Positions 43,701 through 51,522 of a stretch of DNA of 64,000 bases are shown here, piece after piece. Source of the DNA: Nocardia stercoris (GTDB lineage Bacteria; Actinomycetota; Actinomycetes; Mycobacteriales; Mycobacteriaceae); contig NZ_RFFH01000009.1 in the NCBI RefSeq assembly GCF_003696265.1, forward strand, positions 1 to 64,000, given 5' to 3'. Made by a program: the position numbers and the translations under genes. Numbering within the stretch: position 1 is the first letter of the stretch; each line of letters starts with the position of its first letter. The notes below the pieces were generated by a model that was not told where the DNA came from, searched no databases, and worked only from the letters and a program-made list of their open reading frames with translations.

Positions 43701-44646
43701 CCAGGCCGGTTTCGAGATTCAGTCCGACCGCGCGGGCCGGGCCGGTGACGGCTTCGGTGAGTTCCTCGATGCGCATGGGGCCGAGGGCATAGCAGCGGGC
43801 GTTGATGGCGTCTGCGAGCGTCGGGTATCCGAGACACTGTGGAATGAAGTCGGCGCGCACCGCGACCACGACCACAGTGCGGGTGGTCCGGTTCGGGTCG
43901 GCGAGCTCGAGCAAGTGGTCCAGGAACTTCCGCCGCTCGGGTTCGCCGGCGCAGAGGGTGAACGTTTCCTCGAATTGGTCGACCACCACCAGCTCCGGTG
44001 CGGCCACGTCGCCGGATCCGATCAGTTCGGACAGTGTTTCGGCCGGTCGCGCGCCGGGCGTCATGGTGGCAACGGTCCAGCCTCCCAGTGCGGGGATCAG
44101 GCCGGCGTGCAGCAGGGATGACTTTCCGGCGCCCGAAGCGCCCATGACGACGATCAGGCCGGGCTCCTGGACCGTCGCGGCACCACGGACCAAAGCCGTC
44201 AATTCGGTTGTGGCCCGGGCCCGGCCGAAGAACCACTCGCTGTCCCGGTCCCGATAGGCACCCAATCCGGGGTAGGGGCAGGTGGCCTCCGATTCGGGGT
44301 CCCAGTCGTGCGCGGTCTGCCAGATCTTCCGCCACACAGTCAGTTGCGCCAGTTCGGGATCCAGCGGGCGGCTCGCGCGCTGGGCCTTCTCGACCAATGC
44401 GATCACCACCGGCGCCAGCGCCTCGAAGTTCGATGGCATCGTCTTGGCTTTGCGCCAATCGCTGATGCGCTGCAGGGAGATCGGACCGCCGCCCGCGGCC
44501 GATGACCGCGCGGACGCCGCGGTCGCGATCGAACCGAGGGTGGGTTTGCCGGCGGCCTCGAACAGCGCATTCAATCGGTCGGCGAAGACTCGTCGCGGTG
44601 ACGGGTTCGATCGCTGCACCACGGGCGCGTCCACACTGCTCGACAC
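40717..44646 (-). CDS. nSTAND-type NTPase with transmembrane helix and WD40 repeats
   Basis: A 1309-residue signalling protein. Residues 15-90 resemble a helix-turn-helix region (LNALFEAAGKPTLGSIATAA, QRISDWRKAKTMPSNFEALA). The NTPase opens at CPYPGLGAYRDRDSEWFFGR, Walker A VMGASGAGKSSLLHAG, and Walker B VVVDQFEETFTLC. A helical region and one transmembrane helix (ALAVLGVVVLVLGIAAYA) follow at about residue 560. The last 650 residues are WD40-like blades (HQVAYRPDGQLLASAGADGT, IRLWNVSG; VDFNADGTLMATSDADSTVRLWDL), enough for about two propellers. Such proteins are common in large actinobacterial genomes as membrane sensors or immune-type switches; the trigger is unknown. No effector gene is adjacent. 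Confidence 0.88.
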   Translation of the reverse strand: MSSSVDAPVVQRSNPSPRRVFADRLNALFEAAGKPTLGSIATAASARSSAAGGGPISLQRISDWRKAKTMPSNFEALAPVVIALVEKAQRASRPLDPELAQLTVWRKIWQTAHDWDPESEATCPYPGLGAYRDRDSEWFFGRARATTELTALVRGAATVQEPGLIVVMGASGAGKSSLLHAGLIPALGGWTVATMTPGARPAETLSELIGSGDVAAPELVVVDQFEETFTLCAGEPERRKFLDHLLELADPNRTTRTVVVVAVRADFIPQCLGYPTLADAINARCYALGPMRIEELTEAVTGPARAVGLNLETGLAELVITELCGLGGEHERSYDPGSLPLLSHVMAATWACRANARLTVAGYRKVGGVAGSVTTTAEQAWQDLTPAEQNAAEEVLLALVAVGSDGPDTRRRVPRAQVVARAADPGAAQTALARLIDARLITADSIEAESGVTGEIVWFTHEIVLQAWPRLRAWIDAGRVDLLVRQRVALDAAEWVGSERDSALLYRGARLEAARRAGGATAGAVGEFLTAAQHAHLRHRRLVLATRAALAVLGVVVLVLGIAAYAQTRISEQANNNADLVQILAEADSIRGADPSLSAQLELVADQLRPGDPDIRSRLLRTQNLPLGDPLTGPAGAVHQVAYRPDGQLLASAGADGTIRLWNVSGTPGPAGPPITCGKPVTGTTFSSDGRLLAAACGDGARLWDVTDPAAPALQTHLSDAATGVVFGPGHTLATTDSTRVQVWRIDNPAAPVTGGELRPGTGRVVSIAYTPTGNLVVAGPHSVEIWTTGSAPHRTGAPITVPGNGIQSAALSPDGTTLALGSGDDADQATGDVDATVGLWNIADPAGPLPIGPPLVVAAKSELRSLAFDADGTVLAAGDRNKVTLWSVHDPAHPTRIGEPLTAPSPSCPETNLGQICVDSPVTLAFGSGGHTVAVGGALGGLRLWSLPPAIVGGRIGWSADLAAPSSAGTMLTSVRNGRLELWDIHDRRSVRLLADLGPGPMPGAKTNFPAISSSGRLAVGPVGPNGGLKLLDISDPSHVRPLYDFPDAIAGGFDVENRFLLEFLHGFTVRLWDLSDPAHPVATASAVYGTESGDRGQRVGGMVGHTMVTIGLDATTTGAPQSVLRIWDVSRRGEAREVQRIPSEPDRPYSWFATTADGHTMAIPAGNTVLVWDISLLGHARQLGDPITVGPLNVQSVDFNADGTLMATSDADSTVRLWDLHDRSHPRPIGQSITMPGTSSWNISFDPSSNRLIGVNSGTMSIWDLDDNEARHRICDAARGVLTPEVWAAHLPRLPYHSPCQAIPTGR

Positions 44647-45352
44647 GTGATCATGATGTCGGGATGTCGGGGATTCCCCAAATCTGTAGGCGCCGGGCTG
44701 CGCGGCGCACGGTCACGTGGGTTCACTCCGCCCTCGTGCACTGCTGACGATTGCGATCGGTGCCCTCGGCCGACTTACGCACACGATCGCTGCGCTGGTC
44801 CGATGCGTCGACGTCAGATGTCGCGCTGAGACTATGGGTTCGGTGATCTGCCGACGAGATCGTATTCGGTTGAGCGATAATGAAGATCGCCGGCACGATT
44901 TTGCCGCTGTTCGATCTCACCTCGGGCAAGTCTTGTCCGGTCTCTCGAAACCAACGGAAATTCCGGAAACGCAATTGCTTCGTGCTCGATGAGAATTCTC
45001 GACGCTGTCGGCACGGTGCTTTGCGGAGTGATCTCAACTATCGCAGAGATCGGCCGGACTGTCACGAGGGACGCTGCCACCGCCTGCAGACCGCCTGGTG
45101 GGGGGGCGTTTCTGAAGTTTCGGGTCCCGAAACTCGGGAGCTACGAATCGTGAATACCGGGCGTGTCGGGTGCTGGAAGATTCGGGTCCGGAAAACTCCG
45201 AATACCCTTCGTGCTGCCCGCTTCTCGATGAGTGGGCAATGTGCCGAAATTACCTCCGCGTACTTTCTGACAAAGATCGTTTACGTGCGAAGCTTACGCA
45301 CGGGCCTTCTTTGCGGAGGGCTTGCTTCATATAAATCAGAGGGGCTCGAAGA
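44647..45352. other. 706-nt intergenic region with palindrome
   Basis: No convincing gene. It carries the near-perfect palindrome GTTTCGGG-T-CCCGAAAC (45117-45133), probable operator, and a weak composite-element look-alike from 45268 (ACAAAGATCGTTTAC) that I did not accept. It must hold the promoter of the secreted protein gene at 45353. Confidence 0.5.
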
Positions 45353-47785
45353 ATGGCATCACATCGACGGCGAAGGGTTTTCGCCGCGGCCGTGGCGCTG
45401 GGCATCGCACTGACCGGACCGGCGTTGTCGCCGAGTCTGGTGGGCGCGACACCGGCGACCACAACCACCACGACCACCACCACCACAACAACGACGGCAC
45501 CAACGCACAGCACGACGACCGCGCCGGCGCCGACGACCACGGCACCACCCAAGACCACGGCACCGGCGAAGACCACGACACCGGTCCCGACGACGACCGC
45601 GGCGCAAACTGTTGCGCCACTTGCCGCTACGGCCACCACCACGGCGGCGCCGACGACGGCAGCACCCGCCACGACCACGGCAACGGCGGTCTACCCGTCG
45701 ACAGCGGATGGTCAGATGGCCTGGCAGAACCTCAGCCCGGCCGTTCCCCGGCAGGCGCTCGACGGTCCGATCACCAAGGTCTACTTGGTGTTCTGGGGCA
45801 GTCAGTGGGGCACTCAGACGACCGACGCCAACGGAAACGTCGCCTTCTCCGGCGACAAATACGGCGCGGCCGGGTTGGCGCAGCAGTTCTTCAAAGGCCT
45901 GGGTACCGGCGGTGAGACCTGGTCGGCATCGGTGACGCAGTACTGCTCGCCGTCGACCCTGCACCCCGGGGACACCAAATGCCCTCTCGGGACAGCGATG
46001 GACCAGTTCATCCCCTATCCCGCCGGCGGTGTCCTCGCCGCAGGTGGGGTCTGGTACGACTCCGCGAGCCCCGCACCACTCACACCGACGCTGACGGACG
46101 TCGGCATGGAAGCGGCCAAGGCCGCCAAGCAGGCGTGGGGACACACGACCGACGCCTCGAACGCGAACTCCTACTACGTGGTCTTCACACCGACCGGTGT
46201 CAACCCGGACAAGGAGAACCCGCCGGTCGACGACCCCAACAATCCTCCCAGCGGGTGCGCCGAGCACACGTGGCTTCCTACCCAGCAAACCGGCATCGGC
46301 GCGGTCGCCTACGCCCTGCAGCCGTACACGATGGACATGGCCGACTTCACCAGCGGGCCGAACAACGGTCCGTGGTGTTCCATCTACGCGCTGCACGGCA
46401 AGCCCGCCGGCATCCTGGACGGTTTCTCGGCGGCACTCGGCCACGAATGGGCCGAGGCGATGACCGACCCGTACCCCAACCAGCTGCCGGTCGTCCTCAC
46501 CTGGGAGGGTGGCTGGTACCACGGCAACGATCCGCTGAACACCGGGGAGAACGGCGACCTCTGCTACCCCGACATCCACACGCCACGGGGACCATATCTT
46601 CGGGATATCACCTTCGGCACCGGCACTTTCACCGAACAAGCACTGTGGTCGAACTATGACGGCACCTGCGTGTTCACCGACCCGATCAACACCGCACCCG
46701 CCACACCGACCGGCGTAACCCTGTCTGCCACACCGGCCACCGGAACGGTCACGCTGAATGCCACCGGCACCGACACCAACACCCATACCGTCATCTACAA
46801 GGTCGACGGTAACCAGGTCGGCACCTCCACCGCGTCGGGCTTCCCGTACAGCCTGGACACGACGACGTTGGCCGACGGGCAGCACACGGTCACCGCGATC
46901 GGCGTGAACGGTTACAACGCGGCCGGAAACGAGTCCGCGCCGGTAACTTTCACCGTCTACAACAAACCGGTGTACGAGCTGTCCACCGATAAGAGCTCGA
47001 TCATGCGCTGGAACGGCCTCGGCAACGGACCCGCCGCATGGACGAAGATCGGCGGACCCGCGACCCAGATCTACGACTGCGGTTTCGGTCTCGTCGCGCT
47101 CAATACCGACGGCACCGCGTCCACCTACAACAAGTCGACCGGCACGTGGACCGACATCGGCGGTAACTCCGCCGAACTGGGCGTCACCGACTCCCACGTC
47201 TACGCACTGTCGGCCGACAAACAGCAGGTGTCGATGTGGAGCGGCACCGGCACCACCTGGACCCGGATCGGCGGCCCGGCAGCACACATCATGGCCGGCG
47301 GCGCGGGCATGTTCGCGGTCGACCCGGTTACCGGCTACCTGTCGGTCTACTACGCCAGTAACAACACCTGGATGGTGATCGCCGGCCAGAATGTCGCTTT
47401 CGCGATCGATGAAAGCCACATCTACAAGGTCGGCTCCAACGGGTATCTCGCGGTGTGGTCGACCGGCCAACCGTGGAACAACGGCACCGGCGGGAACTGG
47501 ACCGTGGTCGCCACCAACGCGACGAACGCCTGGGGCGGCTTGCGGGGGATCGTCTATTCGACCTCGACGTCGAATTCCGCGTACCTGTTCAACGAGAACA
47601 ACAACAGTTCCACCGCGATCGGACCGGTCGCGGCGAGCTACACCAGTAACCCGTACCGCATCTACAGCGTGGGCTCGGACGGCACGGTGTCGCAGTGGAA
47701 CGGCCAGCCATGGGGCGGAGGTAGCGCGCCCGCGCCGTGGAACCCGATCAGCGGTCCGGCCGCCACCATCGTGACCGGCTCCTGA
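45353..47785 (+). CDS. Secreted Thr-rich protein with HEWAE motif, Ig-like and tectonin-like domains
   Basis: An 810-residue exported protein. Signal peptide (RRRRVFAAAVALGIALTGPALS), then about 85 residues dominated by Thr, Pro and Ala. Residues 120-440 form a globular domain with HEWAEAMTDPYPNQLP (about residue 364) and GENGDLCYPD. HE-x-x-E plus a later Glu looks like a metal site, as in EXORDIUM/phosphate-induced-like or metallopeptidase-like bacterial proteins. Residues 443-535 are an Ig-like domain (NTHTVIYKVDGNQVGTSTAS). From 537 to the end are repeats of the type VYELSTDKSSIMRWNG, TWTRIGGPAAHIMAGGAGMF, resembling tectonin beta-propeller blades, which often bind glycans or lipopolysaccharide. 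RBS AGGGGCTCGAAG. Confidence 0.75.
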   Translation: MASHRRRRVFAAAVALGIALTGPALSPSLVGATPATTTTTTTTTTTTTAPTHSTTTAPAPTTTAPPKTTAPAKTTTPVPTTTAAQTVAPLAATATTTAAPTTAAPATTTATAVYPSTADGQMAWQNLSPAVPRQALDGPITKVYLVFWGSQWGTQTTDANGNVAFSGDKYGAAGLAQQFFKGLGTGGETWSASVTQYCSPSTLHPGDTKCPLGTAMDQFIPYPAGGVLAAGGVWYDSASPAPLTPTLTDVGMEAAKAAKQAWGHTTDASNANSYYVVFTPTGVNPDKENPPVDDPNNPPSGCAEHTWLPTQQTGIGAVAYALQPYTMDMADFTSGPNNGPWCSIYALHGKPAGILDGFSAALGHEWAEAMTDPYPNQLPVVLTWEGGWYHGNDPLNTGENGDLCYPDIHTPRGPYLRDITFGTGTFTEQALWSNYDGTCVFTDPINTAPATPTGVTLSATPATGTVTLNATGTDTNTHTVIYKVDGNQVGTSTASGFPYSLDTTTLADGQHTVTAIGVNGYNAAGNESAPVTFTVYNKPVYELSTDKSSIMRWNGLGNGPAAWTKIGGPATQIYDCGFGLVALNTDGTASTYNKSTGTWTDIGGNSAELGVTDSHVYALSADKQQVSMWSGTGTTWTRIGGPAAHIMAGGAGMFAVDPVTGYLSVYYASNNTWMVIAGQNVAFAIDESHIYKVGSNGYLAVWSTGQPWNNGTGGNWTVVATNATNAWGGLRGIVYSTSTSNSAYLFNENNNSSTAIGPVAASYTSNPYRIYSVGSDGTVSQWNGQPWGGGSAPAPWNPISGPAATIVTGS

Positions 47786-47799
47786 CCCGACGCTGAACC

Positions 47800-47829
47800 G
47801 CTGAAGCCCGTTGTCCGCAACGGGCTTCA
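47800..47829 (+). terminator. Strong terminator-like hairpin
   Basis: Perfect 13-bp stem CTGAAGCCCGTTG / CAACGGGCTTCAG with a TCCG tetraloop, 14 nt after the preceding stop. Confidence 0.85.
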
Positions 47830-48462
47830 GTCGTTCCGGGGCTCGGGCCCATCGGCGGGTGCGGTCGGCACGCACAGGACGACCACCGGTGGGACCCGCA
47901 GAGTGTCGGAGGAACGGCGCATCCGCTGTTTTGCCGGGCAATCTAGCGGATGATTTGCCGACGTGCCCGGATCGTTATCTTCGGCCGAACTGGGCAGATG
48001 TCCAAAATTGGTGTCGAACTCGGCGGTAACTTTGTGAAACGACGACACTTCTGACATGTGTCCACCTATGGTGAGCGCGCTTGCCACAGACGAGATCACG
48101 GGAGACCGCAGCAGTACGCATCAGAACAAATGCCTAGGGCAAATTTTCCGAAACTCTCGGTCGAAGCCTCCGCTGAAACCCTGAGCTCCACGCAATCGCC
48201 GTCGTCTGTGATTCGGCGTTCGAATGTTGTTGATGATCGCTGGATTTCCCCGTCCGGATGGCAGCGCTCAGAAGAAATCAGTAGAAGGAAAAATGCATCA
48301 ATCCTCGATGGTTGCCGGTTTCGCGGCGTCAGCGTTGCTCGTGACCGGTGAGGCTGTCTCGGGATAGGTGGCGCCGCGGGGGAGTGGGGCGATGTGCGTT
48401 CCGTCCCGCTGCCCGCGATCGAATTCCGAACGAGCGCCGAATTCTCTTCTCCAGGAAAAACA
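47830..48462. other. Intergenic region, no gene recognised
   Basis: No frame with coding character or RBS on either strand. It includes an AT-richer section (47990-48060 and 48200-48300) likely to hold the promoter of the Ig-repeat gene. Confidence 0.45.
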
Positions 48463-51381
48463 ATGACGAATCGACATGTCGCCCGCATCCTTGCCGCGAC
48501 CACCACGGCCGCGAGCGCTCTGGCGCTGTTCGGCACCGGCGTCGCGGACGCGAACCCCGGGAGCATCACGTGGTCCTCCGGCTCCTCGCAGTACACCCGG
48601 ACCATCAGCAACGTGTCCCCGGCCGAGGGCGACACGATCACCGTGTCGACCCAGTTCGCCCGCACCAGCATCGTCGACGAGTACATCTACAACATCAAGG
48701 ACCGGCATCCGGCCTGCATCACCTACGTACCCGGTTCGGCCACCATGGGTGGCAGCGCGGTGTCGAATCCCGAAGTAGTCGCCGACGAGGGCAACGGCGG
48801 CGGCTACGTGCGAGTGACGTTCGGCGCCACCTCCTGGCCGGTCCAGAACCGGCTGGGCGCCCACAGCTCCCCGACCTTCAGTGTGCAGTACAAGGTCGGT
48901 CACGGCTGTGCCCGCGGCGTCGCCCTGACCACCGGCATGGATTACGGCGGGTCGCTCGGCTCGGGGTTGTTCGACACTGAGGGCCCGTCGATCACGGTGG
49001 GCAAGAACGCCACGACCACGACCCTGGCCCCGGTCTCGGGCGCCCGCGCGGGCCAGCCGGTCACGTTGACCGCCACGGTGACCGGTGGCTCGGCCGGTGA
49101 CACGATCGGTTTCTACGACGGTGGCACCCAGATCGGTACCGGCACCCTGGACGCTACCGGTACCGCGACCTACCAGTGGACGCCGACGGTGAGCGGCAAC
49201 CGCACCCTGACCGCGCAATATCCGGGCACCGCGTACGCCAACGCATCGCAGTCCGCACCGCAGACCGTGAACGTCGCCGCGGCTGATGTCGCCTCCACCA
49301 TCGCTCTCAACCCGGTGACGGGCGCGAAGGTGGGCACCGCGACCACGCTCACAGCCAAGGTGACACCCGCCGCGGCCGGTGGCACGGTCCAGTTCGCCGA
49401 TGGCACAACCGTTCTCGGTACCGGGCAGGTCGATGCCACGGGTACTGCCACCTATCAGTGGACTCCCGCGGCTGCCGGGGCGCATACGCTGACCGCGACG
49501 TTCTCGGGCCGTGACGGTGTCACGGGATCCAGTACCACCGGGCAGGTGTCGGTCGCCGCGGCTGATGTGGCCTCGACCACCACTCTCGCTCCCGTGACCG
49601 GTGCGAAGGTCGGCACCGCGACTACCCTGACCGCGAAGGTGACCCCGGCGGCCGCCGGCGGTACCGTCCAGTTCGCTGACGGCGCTACGGTTCTCGGTAC
49701 CGGTCAGGTCGACGCGACGGGTACTGCCACCTATCAGTGGACTCCCGCAGCGTCCGGCCCGCACACGGTGACCGCGACGTTCTCCGGGCGGGACGGTGTC
49801 ACCGGGTCCAACACCACCGGGCAGGTGTCGGTCGCCGCGGCTGATGTCGCCTCGACCACCACTCTCAACCCGGTGGCGGGTGCGAAGGTCGGCACCGCAA
49901 CCACGCTGACGGCCACGGTCACTCCCGCGGCGGCCGGTGGCACGGTCCAGTTCGCCGACGGCACAACCGTTCTCGGTACCGGGCAGGTCGATGCGATAGG
50001 AACTGCCACCTACCAGTGGACTCCCTCGGCGTCCGGGGCGCACACGCTGACCGCGACGTTCTCCGGGCGTGACGGTGTCACGGGATCCAACACCACCGCA
50101 CAGGTGTCGGTCGTGGCGGCTGATGTCGCCTCCACCATCACCCTCAACACGGTGACGGGCGCGAAGGTCGGCACCGCGACAACTCTGACCGCGACGGTCA
50201 CGCCTGCCGCGGCCGGTGGCACGGTCGAGTTCGCTGACGGCGCTACCGTGCTGGGGACCGGGCAGGTCGACACGACCGGCACCGCGACTTACCAGTGGAC
50301 TCCTGCCGCTGCCGGGGCGCACGCGCTCACCGCGACGTTCTCTGGGCGTGACGGTGTCACCGGATCCAACACCACCGCACAGGTATCGGTCGCGGCGGCT
50401 GATGTCGCCTCCACCACCACCCTCAACCCGGTGACCGGCGCGAAGGTGGGCACCGCCACCACCCTCACGGCCACGGTCACACCTGCCGCTGCCGGTGGCA
50501 CGGTCCAGTTCGCCGATGGCACAACCGTTCTCGGTACCGGGCAGGTCGATGCCACGGGTACCGCCACCTATCAGTGGACTCCCGCGGCTGCCGGGGCCCA
50601 CACGCTGACCGCGACCTTCTCCGGACGGGACGGTGTCACGGGATCCAATGCTACCGGGCAGGTGTCGGTCGCTGCGGCTGATGTCGCCTCGACCACCACC
50701 CTCAACCCGGTGACGGGCGCGAAGGTGGGCACCGCGACCACCCTCACCGCCACGGTCACTCCCGCCGCAGCCGGTGGCACGGTCGAGTTCGCCGACGGCA
50801 CAACCGTATTGGGGACCGGTCAGGTCGATGCGACGGGTACCGCCACCTACCAGTGGACCCCCGGGGCGTCCGGCGCGCATACGCTGACCGCGACCTTCTC
50901 CGGACGGGACGGCGTCACGGGGTCCAACACCACCGCACAGGTGTCGGTCGCGCCGGCCGATGTCGCTTCCACCACCACCCTCAACCCGGTCACCGGAGCC
51001 GCCGTCGGTACGGCGATCCCCCTGACGGTGACGGTCGACCCCGCCGCGGCCGGCGGCACCGTCACCTTCAAAGACGGTGGCACCGTCATCGGCACCGCCG
51101 CCCAGGTCGGCGCCGACGGCACCGCCACCGTCATGTGGACCCCCGCCACCCCCGGCGCGCACACCCTCACCGCCGACTACTCCGGGAACGGCACCGTCAG
51201 CGCGTCCACCACCAACGTCACCGTCACCGTCGCGGCAGCCACCACGACGACACCGGTGACCACGACCGTTCCGGTCACCACCACGGTTCCGGCGACCACC
51301 ACCGCCGCCCCCAGTGGCGGGTTCGGCAGCAGCAACAGCGACATCCTGGCGGGTCTGTCGGCCGCATTCGGCCCACGCTGA
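48463..51381 (+). CDS. Secreted Ig-like repeat protein
   Basis: A 972-residue exported protein. Start at 48463 (MTNRHVARILAATTTAASAL) with AGGAAAAACA; the signal peptide ends near VADANPG. Residues 28-185 form a unique beta-rich domain (ITWSSGSSQYTRTISNVSPA; cysteines in PACITYVPG and HGCARG). Eight Ig-like (Big_3_5-type) domains follow; six are nearly identical units of 93 residues (TLNPVTGAKVGTATTLTATV, GTVQFADGTTVLGTGQVDAT, ATYQWTP, HTLTATFSGRDGVTGSN). The first and last are more divergent. A Thr/Pro tail (TTTVPVTTTVPATTTAAP) and FGSSNSDILAGLSAAFGPR end it. There is no LPxTG sorting signal. Adhesin or surface-stalk role is likely, inferred from architecture. Confidence 0.85.
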   Translation: MTNRHVARILAATTTAASALALFGTGVADANPGSITWSSGSSQYTRTISNVSPAEGDTITVSTQFARTSIVDEYIYNIKDRHPACITYVPGSATMGGSAVSNPEVVADEGNGGGYVRVTFGATSWPVQNRLGAHSSPTFSVQYKVGHGCARGVALTTGMDYGGSLGSGLFDTEGPSITVGKNATTTTLAPVSGARAGQPVTLTATVTGGSAGDTIGFYDGGTQIGTGTLDATGTATYQWTPTVSGNRTLTAQYPGTAYANASQSAPQTVNVAAADVASTIALNPVTGAKVGTATTLTAKVTPAAAGGTVQFADGTTVLGTGQVDATGTATYQWTPAAAGAHTLTATFSGRDGVTGSSTTGQVSVAAADVASTTTLAPVTGAKVGTATTLTAKVTPAAAGGTVQFADGATVLGTGQVDATGTATYQWTPAASGPHTVTATFSGRDGVTGSNTTGQVSVAAADVASTTTLNPVAGAKVGTATTLTATVTPAAAGGTVQFADGTTVLGTGQVDAIGTATYQWTPSASGAHTLTATFSGRDGVTGSNTTAQVSVVAADVASTITLNTVTGAKVGTATTLTATVTPAAAGGTVEFADGATVLGTGQVDTTGTATYQWTPAAAGAHALTATFSGRDGVTGSNTTAQVSVAAADVASTTTLNPVTGAKVGTATTLTATVTPAAAGGTVQFADGTTVLGTGQVDATGTATYQWTPAAAGAHTLTATFSGRDGVTGSNATGQVSVAAADVASTTTLNPVTGAKVGTATTLTATVTPAAAGGTVEFADGTTVLGTGQVDATGTATYQWTPGASGAHTLTATFSGRDGVTGSNTTAQVSVAPADVASTTTLNPVTGAAVGTAIPLTVTVDPAAAGGTVTFKDGGTVIGTAAQVGADGTATVMWTPATPGAHTLTADYSGNGTVSASTTNVTVTVAAATTTTPVTTTVPVTTTVPATTTAAPSGGFGSSNSDILAGLSAAFGPR
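49291..50964 (+). repeat. Six tandem 279-bp coding repeats
   Basis: Unit length is exactly 279 bp (93 codons), seen from recurrence of GCTGATGT at 49282, 49561, 49840 and onward. Differences are mostly single bases with several synonymous and a few replacement changes, showing recent expansion or gene conversion. Copy number is expected to vary among strains and to be error-prone in assembly. Confidence 0.9.
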
Positions 51382-51522
51382 TCGTCGAATCCGGCATCGA
51401 GAGGTCGAACGTTCACGGACGGCAGCGGATCAATCTGAAACATCAATATTTCCAATGCGTCTTACCTGACGCGTCAAACAAGCTATAACAAGTTCTAATC
51501 TATGACTCATTAGGAGCTTTCA

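Noticed and set aside
45268..45307. ACAAAGATCGTTTACG upstream of the secreted protein gene as a ninth composite element
   Set aside because: First block has a mismatch and the final block reads GGCCTT, not GTTTC; support too thin.
49291..50964. Regular tandem repeats as CRISPR array
   Set aside because: Units are 279 bp, in frame, contiguous without spacers and encode Ig-like domains.
48463..51381. Sortase-anchored surface protein
   Set aside because: No LPxTG-type signal, final hydrophobic segment or basic tail at the C-terminus.
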